Part shown: in pieces, positions 19,156 to 27,750 of the stretch | Position numbering within the stretch: the first letter of the stretch is position 1 | Layout: each line of letters begins with the position of its first letter | DNA from: a bacterium | GTDB lineage: Bacteria; Desulfobacterota; Deferrisomatia; Deferrisomatales; Deferrisomataceae | NCBI GenBank assembly: GCA_027021615.1 | Contig: JALUTY010000004.1 | Span: 1 to 64,000 of the forward strand | Direction of reading: 5' to 3' | Length of the DNA stretch: 64,000 bases | Program-made: the position numbers and the translations under genes | The notes under the pieces: model-generated | Database searches by the model: none | What the model saw: the letters and a program-made list of their open reading frames with translations, nothing else | Told to the model about the DNA's origin: nothing

Positions 19156-19572
19156 TCATTCCCCTTCCGACTGGTACTTGGAGGGGCACTTCACCAGCAG
19201 GTTCTCGGCCCGGAACAGGTTCTGGGCCCGGGCGTAGGTGCCTTCGAGCAGCACCTCGATATCGGGCTTGAAAGCGTCGGGCTTGGGCCCCTCGTACCGG
19301 GCGTTGATCTGCTCGTCCGGGGCCTCGGCGTCGCGCACGGCGAACTCCAGCACCAGCCGCTTCTGGTCGTAGCGCACCGTGCCGTCCACCACCTCGCCCC
19401 CCACCCGCACGGGGTCTTGGTCGGTGAGCTTGAGGCCGGTGGGGGAGCTCCTGAGCTCGGACACGGTCAGGTAGTAGGCGCTGGTGGTGGAGATGCCCCG
19501 GTAGATCAGGATCCCCACGCCCACGGCCACCACGAGGACTCCCACCAGGATTTTGCGGGTGGACCTTTTCAT
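19156..19572 (-). CDS. ccmE: haem chaperone CcmE, CxxxY variant
   Basis: The 138-residue protein has an N-terminal membrane helix (about 8-25) and an OB-fold periplasmic domain. Where most CcmE proteins have HxxxY, this one has Cys129-Pro-Ser-Lys-Tyr133, so haem would be bound through Cys. This variant is known from Desulfovibrio and some archaea. CcmE carries haem from CcmABCD to CcmF. It is the first gene of the operon. Confidence 0.93.
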   Translation of the reverse strand: MKRSTRKILVGVLVVAVGVGILIYRGISTTSAYYLTVSELRSSPTGLKLTDQDPVRVGGEVVDGTVRYDQKRLVLEFAVRDAEAPDEQINARYEGPKPDAFKPDIEVLLEGTYARAQNLFRAENLLVKCPSKYQSEGE

Positions 19573-19779
19573 CCGAGGATCCTCCGGGTGGATAAGGCTG
19601 CAGGGCGAAAAGGCTAGAAATCAGGGAGACCGAGAAGCCGGGAGGCTCACCGGCCAGCTTCGGCTCGGTCGGCCGACTGCACCGAAGGGGAGGAGCTTAG
19701 CAGGAGGCGTGCCAAGGGGGCTGGGCGGCCGGGCAGCTGGGCATCGGGCCAGGGCCGACGGTGCAGGCCGGGAGCTTGG

Positions 19780-19827
19780 CTTTCGGCCTTCCCGCTTTCC
19801 AGCCTCCTAGCTTCCCCGCCTTTCAGT
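19780..19827 (+). repeat. degenerate 8-bp tandem array, six units
   Basis: Units: CTTTCGGC, CTTCCCGC, TTTCCAGC, CTCCTAGC, TTCCCCGC, CTTTCAGT. It lies in the 350-bp gap between ccmE and the NtrC-type regulator. The same gap has a shorter inverse fragment near 19609 (AAAAGGCTAGAAATC) and no gene. Confidence 0.7.
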
Positions 19828-19921
19828 CCCAAAAAGGGACATGTGGGATAAAATGTCGCAGGCTATTGGCCGGGCGGTTCCCCCGCCCTCCCCGACGGAG
19901 CGCGCCTATCTTGTCGCCGGG

Positions 19922-21286
19922 CTAATACTCCCCAGCATCCTCGTCCGCGAGCTTGCGCTGGATGGTTTTGCGGTTGATCCCCAGGATGCGGGCGGCCCGG
20001 ACCTTGTTGCCCCTGCATCGCCGGAGCACGTGCAGGATGTACTCGCGTTCGATCTCGGCCAGGGGCTTGTCCTTGGGCCAGGGAAAGCGCTCCGGCGGCC
20101 GCAGGTCCCGGAGCATCTCCTCCGGCAGGTCCTCCAGCCGAACCCGTCCGCCCTCGCACACGTACACGCACCGTTCCACCGCGCTCTCCAGCTCGCGCAC
20201 GTTGCCCGGCCACGAGTAGTCCAGGAACGCCCGGAGCACCTCGGAGGTGAACGACACCTTCCGGCCGAGGGCCGCGTGGCGGGCCAGGAACGTCTCTACC
20301 AGAAGGGGGATGTCCTCCCGCCGCTCCCGCAGGGGGGGCACGTCGATCCGGAAGGTGGCGATGCGGTAGTAGATGTCCTCCCGGAACCGCCCTTGCTTCA
20401 CTGTGTCCAAAAGATTCCGGTTCGTGGCCGCGACCACCCTCACGTCGAACCGGTAGAACGCGGTACCGCCCACGGGGCGCACCCGCCGCTCCTGCAGGGC
20501 CCGCAGGAGCTTGGCCTGGGTGCCGGGGGGCATCTCCCCGATCTCGTCTAAGAACAGGGTGCCGCCGTCCGCCTCCACGAACAGCCCCCGCTTGGACCGC
20601 ACCGCGCCGGTGAACGCGCCGCGCTCGTGGCCGAACAGCTCGCTCTCCAGCAGGCCCTCGGGGATCGAGGCGCAGTTCACGGCCACGAACGGCCCCTGCC
20701 GCCGGGGAGAGGCCTCGTGCACGGCCCGGGCGACGAGCTCCTTGCCGGTGCCGGTCTCCCCCTGCACGAGCACGCTGCCCTCGGCCGGGGCCACCTTCTC
20801 GATCAAGGCGAACACCCTGCGCATGCCTTCGCTGCGGCCGATGAGCCCTCCTGGGCCTGGGCCGGCCGCGACCCGGGCCTCCAGCTCCTGCACCCGTTGG
20901 CGCATGCGCAGCTCCCGCTCGGCCCGCTTCACCGCAATGAGGATCTGCTCCATACGAAACGGCTTGATGATGTAGTCGTAGGCCCCCCGGTCGATCAGCC
21001 GCACCGTGTCCTCAATGTCGCCGAACGCGGTGATCAGGATTACGAACGGGCTGAACCCCGGTCGGGCCTTGACCGCGTCCAGGAGCGCAACCCCGTCCAT
21101 CTCGGGCATGCGGATGTCCGAGATCACCAGGTGGAACGCCCCGTGCTCCAGGCGCTCCAAGGCCTCCCGTCCCGTGGCCGCCGTCTCCACGGGGTAGCCC
21201 CGTTCGGCCAGGATGTCGTGGAGGTAGTCGCGCATGTCGTCCTGGTCCTCCACCACGAGGATGCAGATGCGCGGATCGCGGCTCAT
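19922..21286 (-). CDS. NtrC-family sigma-54 response regulator
   Basis: The 454-residue protein has a receiver domain (1-120, phospho-acceptor Asp57), an AAA+ domain with Walker A GETGTGKE, the sigma-54 contact loop GAFTGA and GGTLFLDEIGEM, and a C-terminal Fis-type HTH (VRAARILGINRKTIQRKL). It activates sigma-54 promoters. The gene overlaps its kinase gene by ATGA. Its targets are unknown; the PEP-CTERM promoter near the window start is of the right class, but nothing here links them. Confidence 0.93.
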   Translation of the reverse strand: MSRDPRICILVVEDQDDMRDYLHDILAERGYPVETAATGREALERLEHGAFHLVISDIRMPEMDGVALLDAVKARPGFSPFVILITAFGDIEDTVRLIDRGAYDYIIKPFRMEQILIAVKRAERELRMRQRVQELEARVAAGPGPGGLIGRSEGMRRVFALIEKVAPAEGSVLVQGETGTGKELVARAVHEASPRRQGPFVAVNCASIPEGLLESELFGHERGAFTGAVRSKRGLFVEADGGTLFLDEIGEMPPGTQAKLLRALQERRVRPVGGTAFYRFDVRVVAATNRNLLDTVKQGRFREDIYYRIATFRIDVPPLRERREDIPLLVETFLARHAALGRKVSFTSEVLRAFLDYSWPGNVRELESAVERCVYVCEGGRVRLEDLPEEMLRDLRPPERFPWPKDKPLAEIEREYILHVLRRCRGNKVRAARILGINRKTIQRKLADEDAGEY

Positions 21287-22764
21287 GCTGTTGCTCCTTC
21301 GTCCGGGCCGGTGCGGGAGAAGGTGATCACGAACCGGGCCCCACCCCCGGCGGCGTTTTCAACCCGGATGTCTCCCCCGTGCTCGTCCACAATGTTGGCC
21401 ACGATGAACAGCCCCAGGCCGGTGCCCTCACCCACACCCTTGGTGGTGAAGAACGGGTCGAACACCTTCTCTTGGATCTCAGAGGGGATGCCCGGGCCCT
21501 CGTCCTCGTACACGACCCGGAGGCGGTCGGCCGGGCCGTCCGGGTCCTGCCCGATCGTCACCCGGACCGCTCCCCCCCCGGGCATGGCCTGGAGGGAGTT
21601 GAGCATCAGGTTCACGAACATCTGGCGTAGGGCGGCCTCGTCCCCCCGGATGCGTTCGTCCGAGCCGGTGAGCTCCAGGCGCACCTCCGCTCGGTCGCGC
21701 TTGGCGCGCAGCCTCGACAGGGAGAACGCCTCCTCCGCCACGTCCCGCAGCCGGACCTCGCCCAGCGCCCGGCCGGACTTGCGGGAGAACGCCAGGAGCC
21801 GGTCGATGGTCTCGGTGATCCTCCGGACCTGGCGGACCACGGCCTCCAGGGGGCTGCGGTTGGGATCGTCGGGGCCGAGCCGGGCCAGCACCTGCTCGGC
21901 TCGGCCTAGGATCACGTTGAGCGGGGTGCCGATCTCGTGGGCCAGCCCCGAGGTCAGCTGCCCGATCGACGCGAGCCGCTCGGCGTGACGCAGGCCCCGC
22001 TCCAGCCTCAGCTTCTCGCGGTAGAACTCCTCCCTCTGTCGGCTCTGCTCCTCGAGCCTCGCGGCCATGCGGTTGAACTCGTCCACGAGCTCGTCCAGGT
22101 CGGCCACGCCGGTCTTGTCGATGCGCAGGGTCAGGTCGCCCTCGCCGAGCCGTCGCGAGGCCTCCTTGAGCCGTCGGATCGGCAGGGAGATGTTGAGCCG
22201 GTTGATCAGGAAGATCACCGCGCCCAGCAGGGCGGCCACGGCCGAGGTGAACAGGAGGAACCGTCTCGTCACCCCCGACAGGATCACGCCGATGTGGCGG
22301 AGGGGAAGGATCACCTCCACGGCGCCGAGGAACGTGCCGTCCGGACTCCGCACCGGCTGCACCACACTCAGGAACCGGTCGGTTCCCACCTCCCGCACCT
22401 GCTCTTGGCCCTTCGTGCCGACCCGGTCCGGATCGAGGGGCTGGTGGGGCAGGGGTGGGTCGCCGCACTTGGGGCAGGCCAGGCTCAGCAGGTTTCCGTC
22501 CCGGTCGTAGAACCGCAACGAGGGCACGGCAGGCCCCTCGAACGGGCTGATCTCGGCCAGGATCTGCTCCAGGTCCACCGTGGGATCGGTGGGGTGGTAG
22601 TAACGCAGCACCGAGGCCAGGGCCCGGGCCAGGATCCACGCCTTGGACCGGGTTGCCTCGATCAGGTGGTGCTTCTCGTCCTGCACCGAGACGTGGCCGA
22701 GGGCGGCGGCAGCGAGCACGACGAGCGTGAAGATGTAGAGGAACAACCGGGTAGCGATTCGCAC
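21283..22764 (-). CDS. membrane sensor histidine kinase
   Basis: The 493-residue kinase has two membrane helices (about 8-26 and 167-190) that enclose a periplasmic sensor of about 140 residues with a CPKCGD pair of cysteines. HAMP, HisKA (LAHEIGTPLNV) and HATPase (NLMLNSLQAMPGG, DEGPGIP, GTGLGL) follow. The two cysteines could bind metal or sense redox state; that is inference. It is the first gene of the pair and uses GTG as start. Confidence 0.92.
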   Translation of the reverse strand: MRIATRLFLYIFTLVVLAAAALGHVSVQDEKHHLIEATRSKAWILARALASVLRYYHPTDPTVDLEQILAEISPFEGPAVPSLRFYDRDGNLLSLACPKCGDPPLPHQPLDPDRVGTKGQEQVREVGTDRFLSVVQPVRSPDGTFLGAVEVILPLRHIGVILSGVTRRFLLFTSAVAALLGAVIFLINRLNISLPIRRLKEASRRLGEGDLTLRIDKTGVADLDELVDEFNRMAARLEEQSRQREEFYREKLRLERGLRHAERLASIGQLTSGLAHEIGTPLNVILGRAEQVLARLGPDDPNRSPLEAVVRQVRRITETIDRLLAFSRKSGRALGEVRLRDVAEEAFSLSRLRAKRDRAEVRLELTGSDERIRGDEAALRQMFVNLMLNSLQAMPGGGAVRVTIGQDPDGPADRLRVVYEDEGPGIPSEIQEKVFDPFFTTKGVGEGTGLGLFIVANIVDEHGGDIRVENAAGGGARFVITFSRTGPDEGATA

Positions 22765-22984
22765 CGGTCAGGACTCCTTTGGGGCCCGCGGGACCTCCTT
22801 GATCGGCCCATGCTACTCGTTCCTTCGGAAAGATTGCCAGGGCGTGGGGCCTGTTCCCAGGCCGAGGGGCCAGGAGGCAGGAGCCGGCCCGGCCCCCCGA
22901 CGCCGGGGGTGGCGGAGCCGTACTTGACAGGCAAGATTGGGTTCCCTACGGTAGCTGGGTCCCATCACCCTGCGGAGGGCCGAG

Positions 22985-23320
22985 GTGACGAGAGCCGCTG
23001 CGATACAATGGGTCTGGATCGCGTGGCTGGTGGCAGGGGGCCTGCTGCTTCCCGCCTCCACGACCTTGGGGTGCCCGGATCTTCCCGCCGCGGCCCCATC
23101 TGCAACGGTGTGTGCTGGTTCGCCGGCCGCGGACGGCGTGCCGGCCCCCCCCGGAGGGGCTGCCGCCTGCCTGGCCTGCCATTGCTGCACCTCGGTTTTG
23201 CTGCCCAGTCCCGGAGCAGGTACTGCGCTGGCCACGAGGCGGCTCCCTCCCTTCGTCGGACCCGAACCGCTGGACAGCGGAGCCGGGGACGTCCCTTCCC
23301 CGATTCCCATCGTCGTGTGA
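22985..23320 (+). CDS. small secreted Cys-rich protein, hypothetical
   Basis: The GTG start follows GGAGGG. The 111-residue product has a signal-like helix (residues 5-28) and a Cys-rich centre (CLACHCCTSV, which includes one CXXCH). It resembles DUF2946-type metal-linked small proteins in size and Cys placement, but I cannot assign it. It heads the thioredoxin/cytochrome cluster. Codon pattern and ribosome site support a real gene, though not strongly. Confidence 0.5.
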   Translation: MTRAAAIQWVWIAWLVAGGLLLPASTTLGCPDLPAAAPSATVCAGSPAADGVPAPPGGAAACLACHCCTSVLLPSPGAGTALATRRLPPFVGPEPLDSGAGDVPSPIPIVV

Positions 23321-23648
23321 GCTCGCTACGCGGGGGGTATGCACGGGGCGTGCCTGTAAACCTAGGGGCTGGCTGCCGGGTCGCGGCACGCCGGGTGCAT
23401 GGTCATCGGCCGATGCAGACGCTACGTCTTCTTCCCTGGCACTCGGGGCCTTTAGCCGCCCCTATCGGGTCGGGTCCGGGGTTCCCGGGAAAGTTTGGAC
23501 AGGTCTCAGCCGACTCCGTCGGGGATGCAAGGCCCCCGGAGGAGCAGTTTCTCGAAAGGGAGACAGGACCGTGGAAAGGGTGAAACAGGGAGGCACGGCT
23601 GGGGCTCGGGGGGGCCGGGGACACGCCGCCCCGCCCGGGGGTGGGGCG
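23321..23648 (+). other. 328-bp leader region before the thioredoxin-like gene
   Basis: No gene is convincing here. Several GC-rich inverted segments are visible (for example GGCGTGCC and GGCACGCC near 23347-23388), so the transcript may be structured. It matches no riboswitch consensus that I know. A possible alternative GTG start for the next gene lies at 23571. Confidence 0.4.
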
Positions 23649-24191
23649 ATGGCCCGACGGACGCTGTGGTGGGTCGTGTCGGCGTTGGCCGTTGTGCTGT
23701 TTCTCGTCGGGCACTCGTGGGCGTTGTTCGGGGCCTCTACCCGACCGGAGCCCGGTAGCGAGGCTCCCCGGTTCTCGGGGCCGCTCCTGCGGGGGGGGTC
23801 CTTTGACCTGGGTGCCCACCTGGGCAAGAACCCGATCCTGCTCGACTTCTGGTCGATCTACTGCGTGGCGTGTCTCAAAGAGATGCCAAACCTCCTGGAG
23901 ATCTACGAGCGGTACAAGGACCAGGGGCTCGTGGCCGTCAGCGTGAACCTGGACAGCTTCGGGGCCAAACGGGTCTTGCGGTTCGTACGGGGGCTCAAGT
24001 ATGAGATCTCGTTTCCGATCGTGATTGACAAGCGGCGGGAGGCAGGCGGGCGTTACGGGGTGAGTGTGCTGCCCACGACCGTGGTGATCGACCGGGAGGG
24101 CAAGGTCCTGTATTACCATGTGGGGTACTCCCCCGGCGACGAAAAGGAGATCGAGGCCCAGGTCCGCAAGGCCCTGGGGCTGGCCGAGTAA
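23649..24191 (+). CDS. TlpA-like thioredoxin-fold protein
   Basis: The 180-residue protein has an N-terminal membrane anchor or signal (MARRTLWWVVSALAVVLF), a TlpA/ResA-type thioredoxin domain with CVAC as the active site, and the cis-Pro stretch VLPTT. It would reduce or exchange thiols in the periplasm, for instance of apocytochromes. I prefer the ATG at 23649 because it begins the signal; a GTG at 23571 with a better ribosome site would add 26 residues. A small membrane protein follows 25 bases later. Confidence 0.85.
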   Translation: MARRTLWWVVSALAVVLFLVGHSWALFGASTRPEPGSEAPRFSGPLLRGGSFDLGAHLGKNPILLDFWSIYCVACLKEMPNLLEIYERYKDQGLVAVSVNLDSFGAKRVLRFVRGLKYEISFPIVIDKRREAGGRYGVSVLPTTVVIDREGKVLYYHVGYSPGDEKEIEAQVRKALGLAE

Positions 24192-24216
24192 CCGGGGTGG
24201 CTTGGGAGGACAGGCA

Positions 24217-24438
24217 ATGGAGAACTGGCTTGAGTTCTGGGAGCTGGCGGCCACGTGGACCTTTGTGCCCCTGCTCGCGGCCATCGTACTGCTGGTCACG
24301 GTCGGCAGCGGCTGGTGGAAACCCCGGTGGCCCCGGCTGGTCTGGGTGCTGGGGCTCGCCCTGGTGGGGACCAGCCTCTACCTCGGGGTGGCCCGGGGGG
24401 AGTGGGGGGAGACCCTGTTCAACGGCCAGCTCCTTTGA
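24217..24438 (+). CDS. small two-helix membrane protein, hypothetical
   Basis: The 73-residue protein has two predicted membrane helices (about 14-30 and 41-58) and no Cys. It has a good ribosome site (GGGAGGACAGGCA before ATG). Its position behind the TlpA-like gene suggests a membrane partner for it. I recognise no family. Confidence 0.65.
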   Translation: MENWLEFWELAATWTFVPLLAAIVLLVTVGSGWWKPRWPRLVWVLGLALVGTSLYLGVARGEWGETLFNGQLL

Positions 24439-24450
24439 CTGAGCTGCATA

Positions 24451-24600
24451 GGGGTCGGGTGACCCCCGGACAGCTTTCGCAGGCCGCACCGCGGCCTGCA
24501 CGGCGCGCAGGGAGCTCGGCACGGGGTGCCGGGTCGGACCTGCCCGCCGGGCGTGGCGAGCCAAAAGGCGCCGCCCTCGGCGCTCTAGGAGACCCCATGC
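24451..24600. other. run of four short hairpins, possible structured RNA
   Basis: Consecutive inverted repeats: GGGGTC/GACCCC (24451-24466), GCAGGCCGC/GCGGCCTGC (24479-24499), CGGCA/TGCCG (near 24514), and GCGCCG/CGGCGC (near 24569). They start just after a stop codon and end with the recurring phrase GACCCCATGC (24591). One segment (GGACCTGCCCGCCGGGCG) resembles the left end of the 11399 element. The rest of the gap to 24683 has no gene. Confidence 0.5.
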
Positions 24601-24683
24601 CCCCGGGCCCCAGCGCGTAGGCCTGCTTGAAACGCCTGGAAATGAAGAGAGGTTCTTGGGCCTCCTCGCCTTCCATCGTCCTG

Positions 24684-24863
24684 GCCCGCACTATTCATGA
24701 GCGTTCGTCGCGAAACCGTCGAGTGTGCGTCAGATCGGGGCAAGCACAAGCGCACGAGGGGTGCAGGCGTACTGGACGGTACGTCGAGCCCCAAGGCGCG
24801 AGCACGCCCCGAGATGGTGTGCAACCGGCGGTTGCAGTAGAAGGCTTCATGAATAGTCCGGGC
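24684..24863. mobile_element. 180-bp element with ACTATTCATGA inverted ends
   Basis: The ends GCCCGCACTATTCATGA and its inverse match at 16 of 17 bases. The interior has no open frame of note. This is the structure of a MITE or deleted insertion sequence. It lies 114 bp before the DsbC-like gene. I saw no second copy in the window and no clear target duplication. Confidence 0.65.
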
Positions 24864-24977
24864 TAGCGCTTCCCCGGAAGCTACTGAAAGGCCGCGGGGT
24901 TGCCCATTACTTCCGAACCGACACCCGGGGCCGGGTGGTGGTCCTTGCACCCGAAACCGGATGAAGAAGGAGCTGCC

Positions 24978-25802
24978 ATGCGATGGAACACGTTTCTTGC
25001 TCTTGCCGTGCTGGCGGCCGGGGTTCCAGCCCTGGCCTCGGCGTTCGTGCAGGATGGGTGCGGCGCCGGCGACTGCCGGTCGTGCCACAGCCTGTCCAAA
25101 AGCGAGGCCGAGGGCATTCTGAAGGGGCTGGTGCACGAGGTGCTGTCGGTGGAGTTCAGCGATGTGCCCGGGCTGTGGGTGGTGGATGTGGAGGACCAAA
25201 GGGGCCGGCGGGGGCCGGTGTACATCGACTTCTCCAAGCGCTACGTGATCACGGGCAGCGTGGTCGAGGTGGCGACTCGTGAGAACCTGACGCGGAGGAG
25301 GATGATCGAGCTGAACCGGATCGACCCCTCGCAGATTCCCCTGGACGACGCCCTTGTGATCGGGGACCCGGCGGCCGAAAAGAAGATCGTCGTGTTCACC
25401 GACCCGGACTGCCCGTACTGCCGGAAGCTCCATCCCGAGCTCCGGAAGGTGGTCGAGCGACGGCCCGGGGTGGCCTTCTATGTGAAGATGTTCCCGATCA
25501 AGAAGACAAGCCGCGAGAAGGCGAAGACCATCGTGTGTACGCGGTCCCTGGAGCTTTTGGACCGGGCCATGGAGGGTAAGGAGATCCCCCCGCCCGGCTG
25601 CGAGACCGACCAGATCGAGAAGAACCTGCAGCTCGGTCGGAGCATCGGCGTGCGCTCGACCCCGACCCTGGTGTTCCCGGACGGTCGGGTGATCCCCGGG
25701 GCCAAGCCCGCCGACAAGATCTTGTTGCTGTTGGACGAGGGCACAAACCCCTCCCGCCAGGAGTCCCGCCGGGCCGGGCCCGTGCGGCCGGTCTCCCGTT
25801 GA
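24978..25802 (+). CDS. DsbC-like thioredoxin protein with an N-terminal CXXCH
   Basis: The 274-residue protein has a signal peptide (to about 22), then CRSCH (residues 33-37), a DsbC-like N-terminal dimerisation region, and a thioredoxin fold with CPYC (145-148) and the cis-Pro stretch RSTPTLVFPDG. DsbC-type proteins isomerise or reduce disulphides in the periplasm. CRSCH would be a haem c site, making a haem-carrying thiol enzyme; alternatively it is only a redox or metal site. It is followed by a seven-haem cytochrome gene in the same direction. Confidence 0.87.
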   Translation: MRWNTFLALAVLAAGVPALASAFVQDGCGAGDCRSCHSLSKSEAEGILKGLVHEVLSVEFSDVPGLWVVDVEDQRGRRGPVYIDFSKRYVITGSVVEVATRENLTRRRMIELNRIDPSQIPLDDALVIGDPAAEKKIVVFTDPDCPYCRKLHPELRKVVERRPGVAFYVKMFPIKKTSREKAKTIVCTRSLELLDRAMEGKEIPPPGCETDQIEKNLQLGRSIGVRSTPTLVFPDGRVIPGAKPADKILLLLDEGTNPSRQESRRAGPVRPVSR

Positions 25803-25827
25803 GTTCCCCACGCCAGGAGGTGCGGCC

Positions 25828-26931
25828 GTGAAGGGGGTGTTCTTTTCGTTCTGGGTGTTCGTCTGGTTGGGGGGGATGGCCGGCGCCGCGGTCTTGGACC
25901 CGGCCCTGTACGTGGGCAGCGAGCGGTGCCGCGGCTGCCATCCCAAGAAGTACCAGGGGTGGAGCAAGACGTTTCACGCCACCGTGGTGCAGGACGCGAA
26001 GAAGAACCCGGACGCAGTGCTCGGGGACTTCTCCGTGCCGAACCTGGGCTTCACGCTCGAGGACGTGGAGTTCACCATCGGCGGGCACTGGCAACAGCGG
26101 TACATGAAGAAGATCGGCGACGACTACTACGTGTTGCCCAAGCTGTGGAGTGTGCAGTCCCAGAAGTGGCAGGCGTACAACGTGTGGTCGTGGCGAAAGA
26201 TGCCGTACGGAAAGTACTGCAAGGGGTGCCACGTGACCGGGTTCGATCCGGCCCGGGGGGAGGCGGTGGAGCCCCGGATCGGATGCGAGGCGTGCCACGG
26301 CCCCGGCCGGGCCCATGCCGAGGCCGAGGGGGCCGGGCAGATCGTGAACCCGAAGAGGCTGCCCGAGGAGCGGCGCGACATGATCTGTGCTGCCTGCCAC
26401 GTGCGGGGGACCGATCCGTCCAAGACGTACTACTTCCCGGTCGGCTTCATGCCCGGGGACGATCTGGGCGAGCACTACGTGCCCAACGGCAAGGCCCCCG
26501 ACGAGTCCAACGCCGAGGCGATCCGGCGGGCATTCGCCAAATGGAAGAAGAAGCGAGAGGAGGGGGCCAAGCTCAAGTGCGACGTGTGCGGGATCCCCGG
26601 CGTGGCCGAGGAGCGGGACCAGGAGAAGGTGGACTCGATGCTGGAGTTCTGCTTCGGGTGCCACGGGTTCAAGAACAAGTACGCGGAGCACACGCGGCAC
26701 CCGGCGAGCGTCGGGTTGATGTGCTTCGACTGCCACGTGCAGCAGACGAAGGAGATCATGAACCCGGGCACCCAGGACATCCACTCCTACGGCTACTTCC
26801 TCGTGCACAAGGAGAAGTGTTACGACCCGGAGATTTACAAGGCCTGCGTCAAGTGCCACGGGGACAAGGGGCCGGAGTGGGCCCGCCGCACGGTGGAGTC
26901 GTGGGGCAAGCCGGTGGAGCTGGACCACTAG
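25828..26931 (+). CDS. seven-haem c-type cytochrome (c554-like)
   Basis: The 367-residue secreted protein has a short signal peptide and seven CXXCH motifs (CRGCH, CKGCH, CEACH, CAACH, CFGCH, CFDCH, CVKCH). An extra CDVCG lacks His and would not bind haem in the usual way. The layout SERCRGCHPKKYQGWSKTFHA is typical of cytochrome c554-like multihaem proteins in metal-reducing bacteria. GTG start after AGGAGGTG. Its stop shares a CTAG palindrome with the convergent gene. Confidence 0.93.
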   Translation: MKGVFFSFWVFVWLGGMAGAAVLDPALYVGSERCRGCHPKKYQGWSKTFHATVVQDAKKNPDAVLGDFSVPNLGFTLEDVEFTIGGHWQQRYMKKIGDDYYVLPKLWSVQSQKWQAYNVWSWRKMPYGKYCKGCHVTGFDPARGEAVEPRIGCEACHGPGRAHAEAEGAGQIVNPKRLPEERRDMICAACHVRGTDPSKTYYFPVGFMPGDDLGEHYVPNGKAPDESNAEAIRRAFAKWKKKREEGAKLKCDVCGIPGVAEERDQEKVDSMLEFCFGCHGFKNKYAEHTRHPASVGLMCFDCHVQQTKEIMNPGTQDIHSYGYFLVHKEKCYDPEIYKACVKCHGDKGPEWARRTVESWGKPVELDH

Positions 26932-27458
26932 CTTCCCCCCCTCACCACCTCGGCGTTGGCCTCCAGCGCTCGGGCCAGGTACTTCTTCATCCAGGCGGGG
27001 TCGATGTAGTCCGGGAAGCACATGCGGTTCCCTGAGAGGTCCTCGATCACCTCGCCCCGGTAGTCCAGGAAGATCATGAGGCAGTTGTAGTTGTAGTCGA
27101 ACCTCCTGCCCAGGGCGATCTCCTCCTTCGTCATGTTCTCGTTCAGGTTGATGCGCACCAGGAGGAACTGGTTCTTGATGATGTCGGCCACCTCGGGGTC
27201 GGTGTACATCTTGGTGGCCAGGCCCTCGCACCGGCTGCACCCCTCCGGGAAGTAGAAGTCCACGATGATGGGCTTCTTCTGCTCGCGCGCCAGCCGCACG
27301 GCGTCCTCCAGGGTGTACCAGTCGAGGGGGATGTTGCTGGCGACCGAGTCTTCGATGCGCATGTGGGCGTTGCCGGAGCGTCGGTTCTGGCCGCCGGTGG
27401 CGCACGCCCCGAGGGCCAGGGGGATCAGGGCCGCTGCCGCGATGAATCGGCTTCTCAT
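26928..27458 (-). CDS. thioredoxin-fold lipoprotein
   Basis: The 176-residue lipoprotein (signal ending LGAC, Cys19) has a thioredoxin-like domain with CSRC as the active-site pair, preceded by KKPIIVDFYFPEG. This matches the thioredoxin_7/DUF255-like group that supplies thiols in the periplasm. It converges on the seven-haem cytochrome gene; both stop codons are read from one CTAG (26928-26931). It is divergent from the tlpA-like gene. Confidence 0.85.
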   Translation of the reverse strand: MRSRFIAAAALIPLALGACATGGQNRRSGNAHMRIEDSVASNIPLDWYTLEDAVRLAREQKKPIIVDFYFPEGCSRCEGLATKMYTDPEVADIIKNQFLLVRINLNENMTKEEIALGRRFDYNYNCLMIFLDYRGEVIEDLSGNRMCFPDYIDPAWMKKYLARALEANAEVVRGGS

Positions 27459-27665
27459 GGATCGTCTCCTGTTGTGGGGCCGGGACCGGTCGGGGCCCCC
27501 GGGCCCGAAGGGGAATGCAAGGGCCACCCGCGCCCGCGCTGGTGCCTCAACTATACCCGATTTCGTCATCGGAGCAATTCGGTCCCGGCGAGTTCGGTCG
27601 TCGGTCTTCGGTTTTAAGTCCGGAGGCCCGCGAATCACCGGGCTGTCGGGCCTGCCGGGGGGGTG

Positions 27666-27704
27666 CGTGAGGCCCCGGGCCTGGACCCGCGGTGGGGCCT
27701 CACG
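27666..27704. promoter_or_regulatory. 11-bp inverted repeat before the ResA-like gene
   Basis: CGTGAGGCCCC (27666-27676) and its exact inverse (27694-27704) lie 47 bp before the ATG at 27751, just ahead of a -10-like TAGGAT. It may be an operator or a leader hairpin. The rest of the 292-bp divergent gap shows nothing else. Confidence 0.4.
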
Positions 27705-27750
27705 TAGGATACCCGGCCCGGGAATCCAGCAAGCCCTCCGGAGTGTTGCC

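Noticed and set aside
23321-23570. A riboswitch (cobalamin-like) in the leader of the TlpA-like gene.
   Set aside because: No B12 box or other known riboswitch core could be found; only general GC hairpins.
24684-24863. Naming an insertion-sequence family from the ACTATTCATGA ends.
   Set aside because: No transposase is present and I cannot verify the end sequence against a reference collection.
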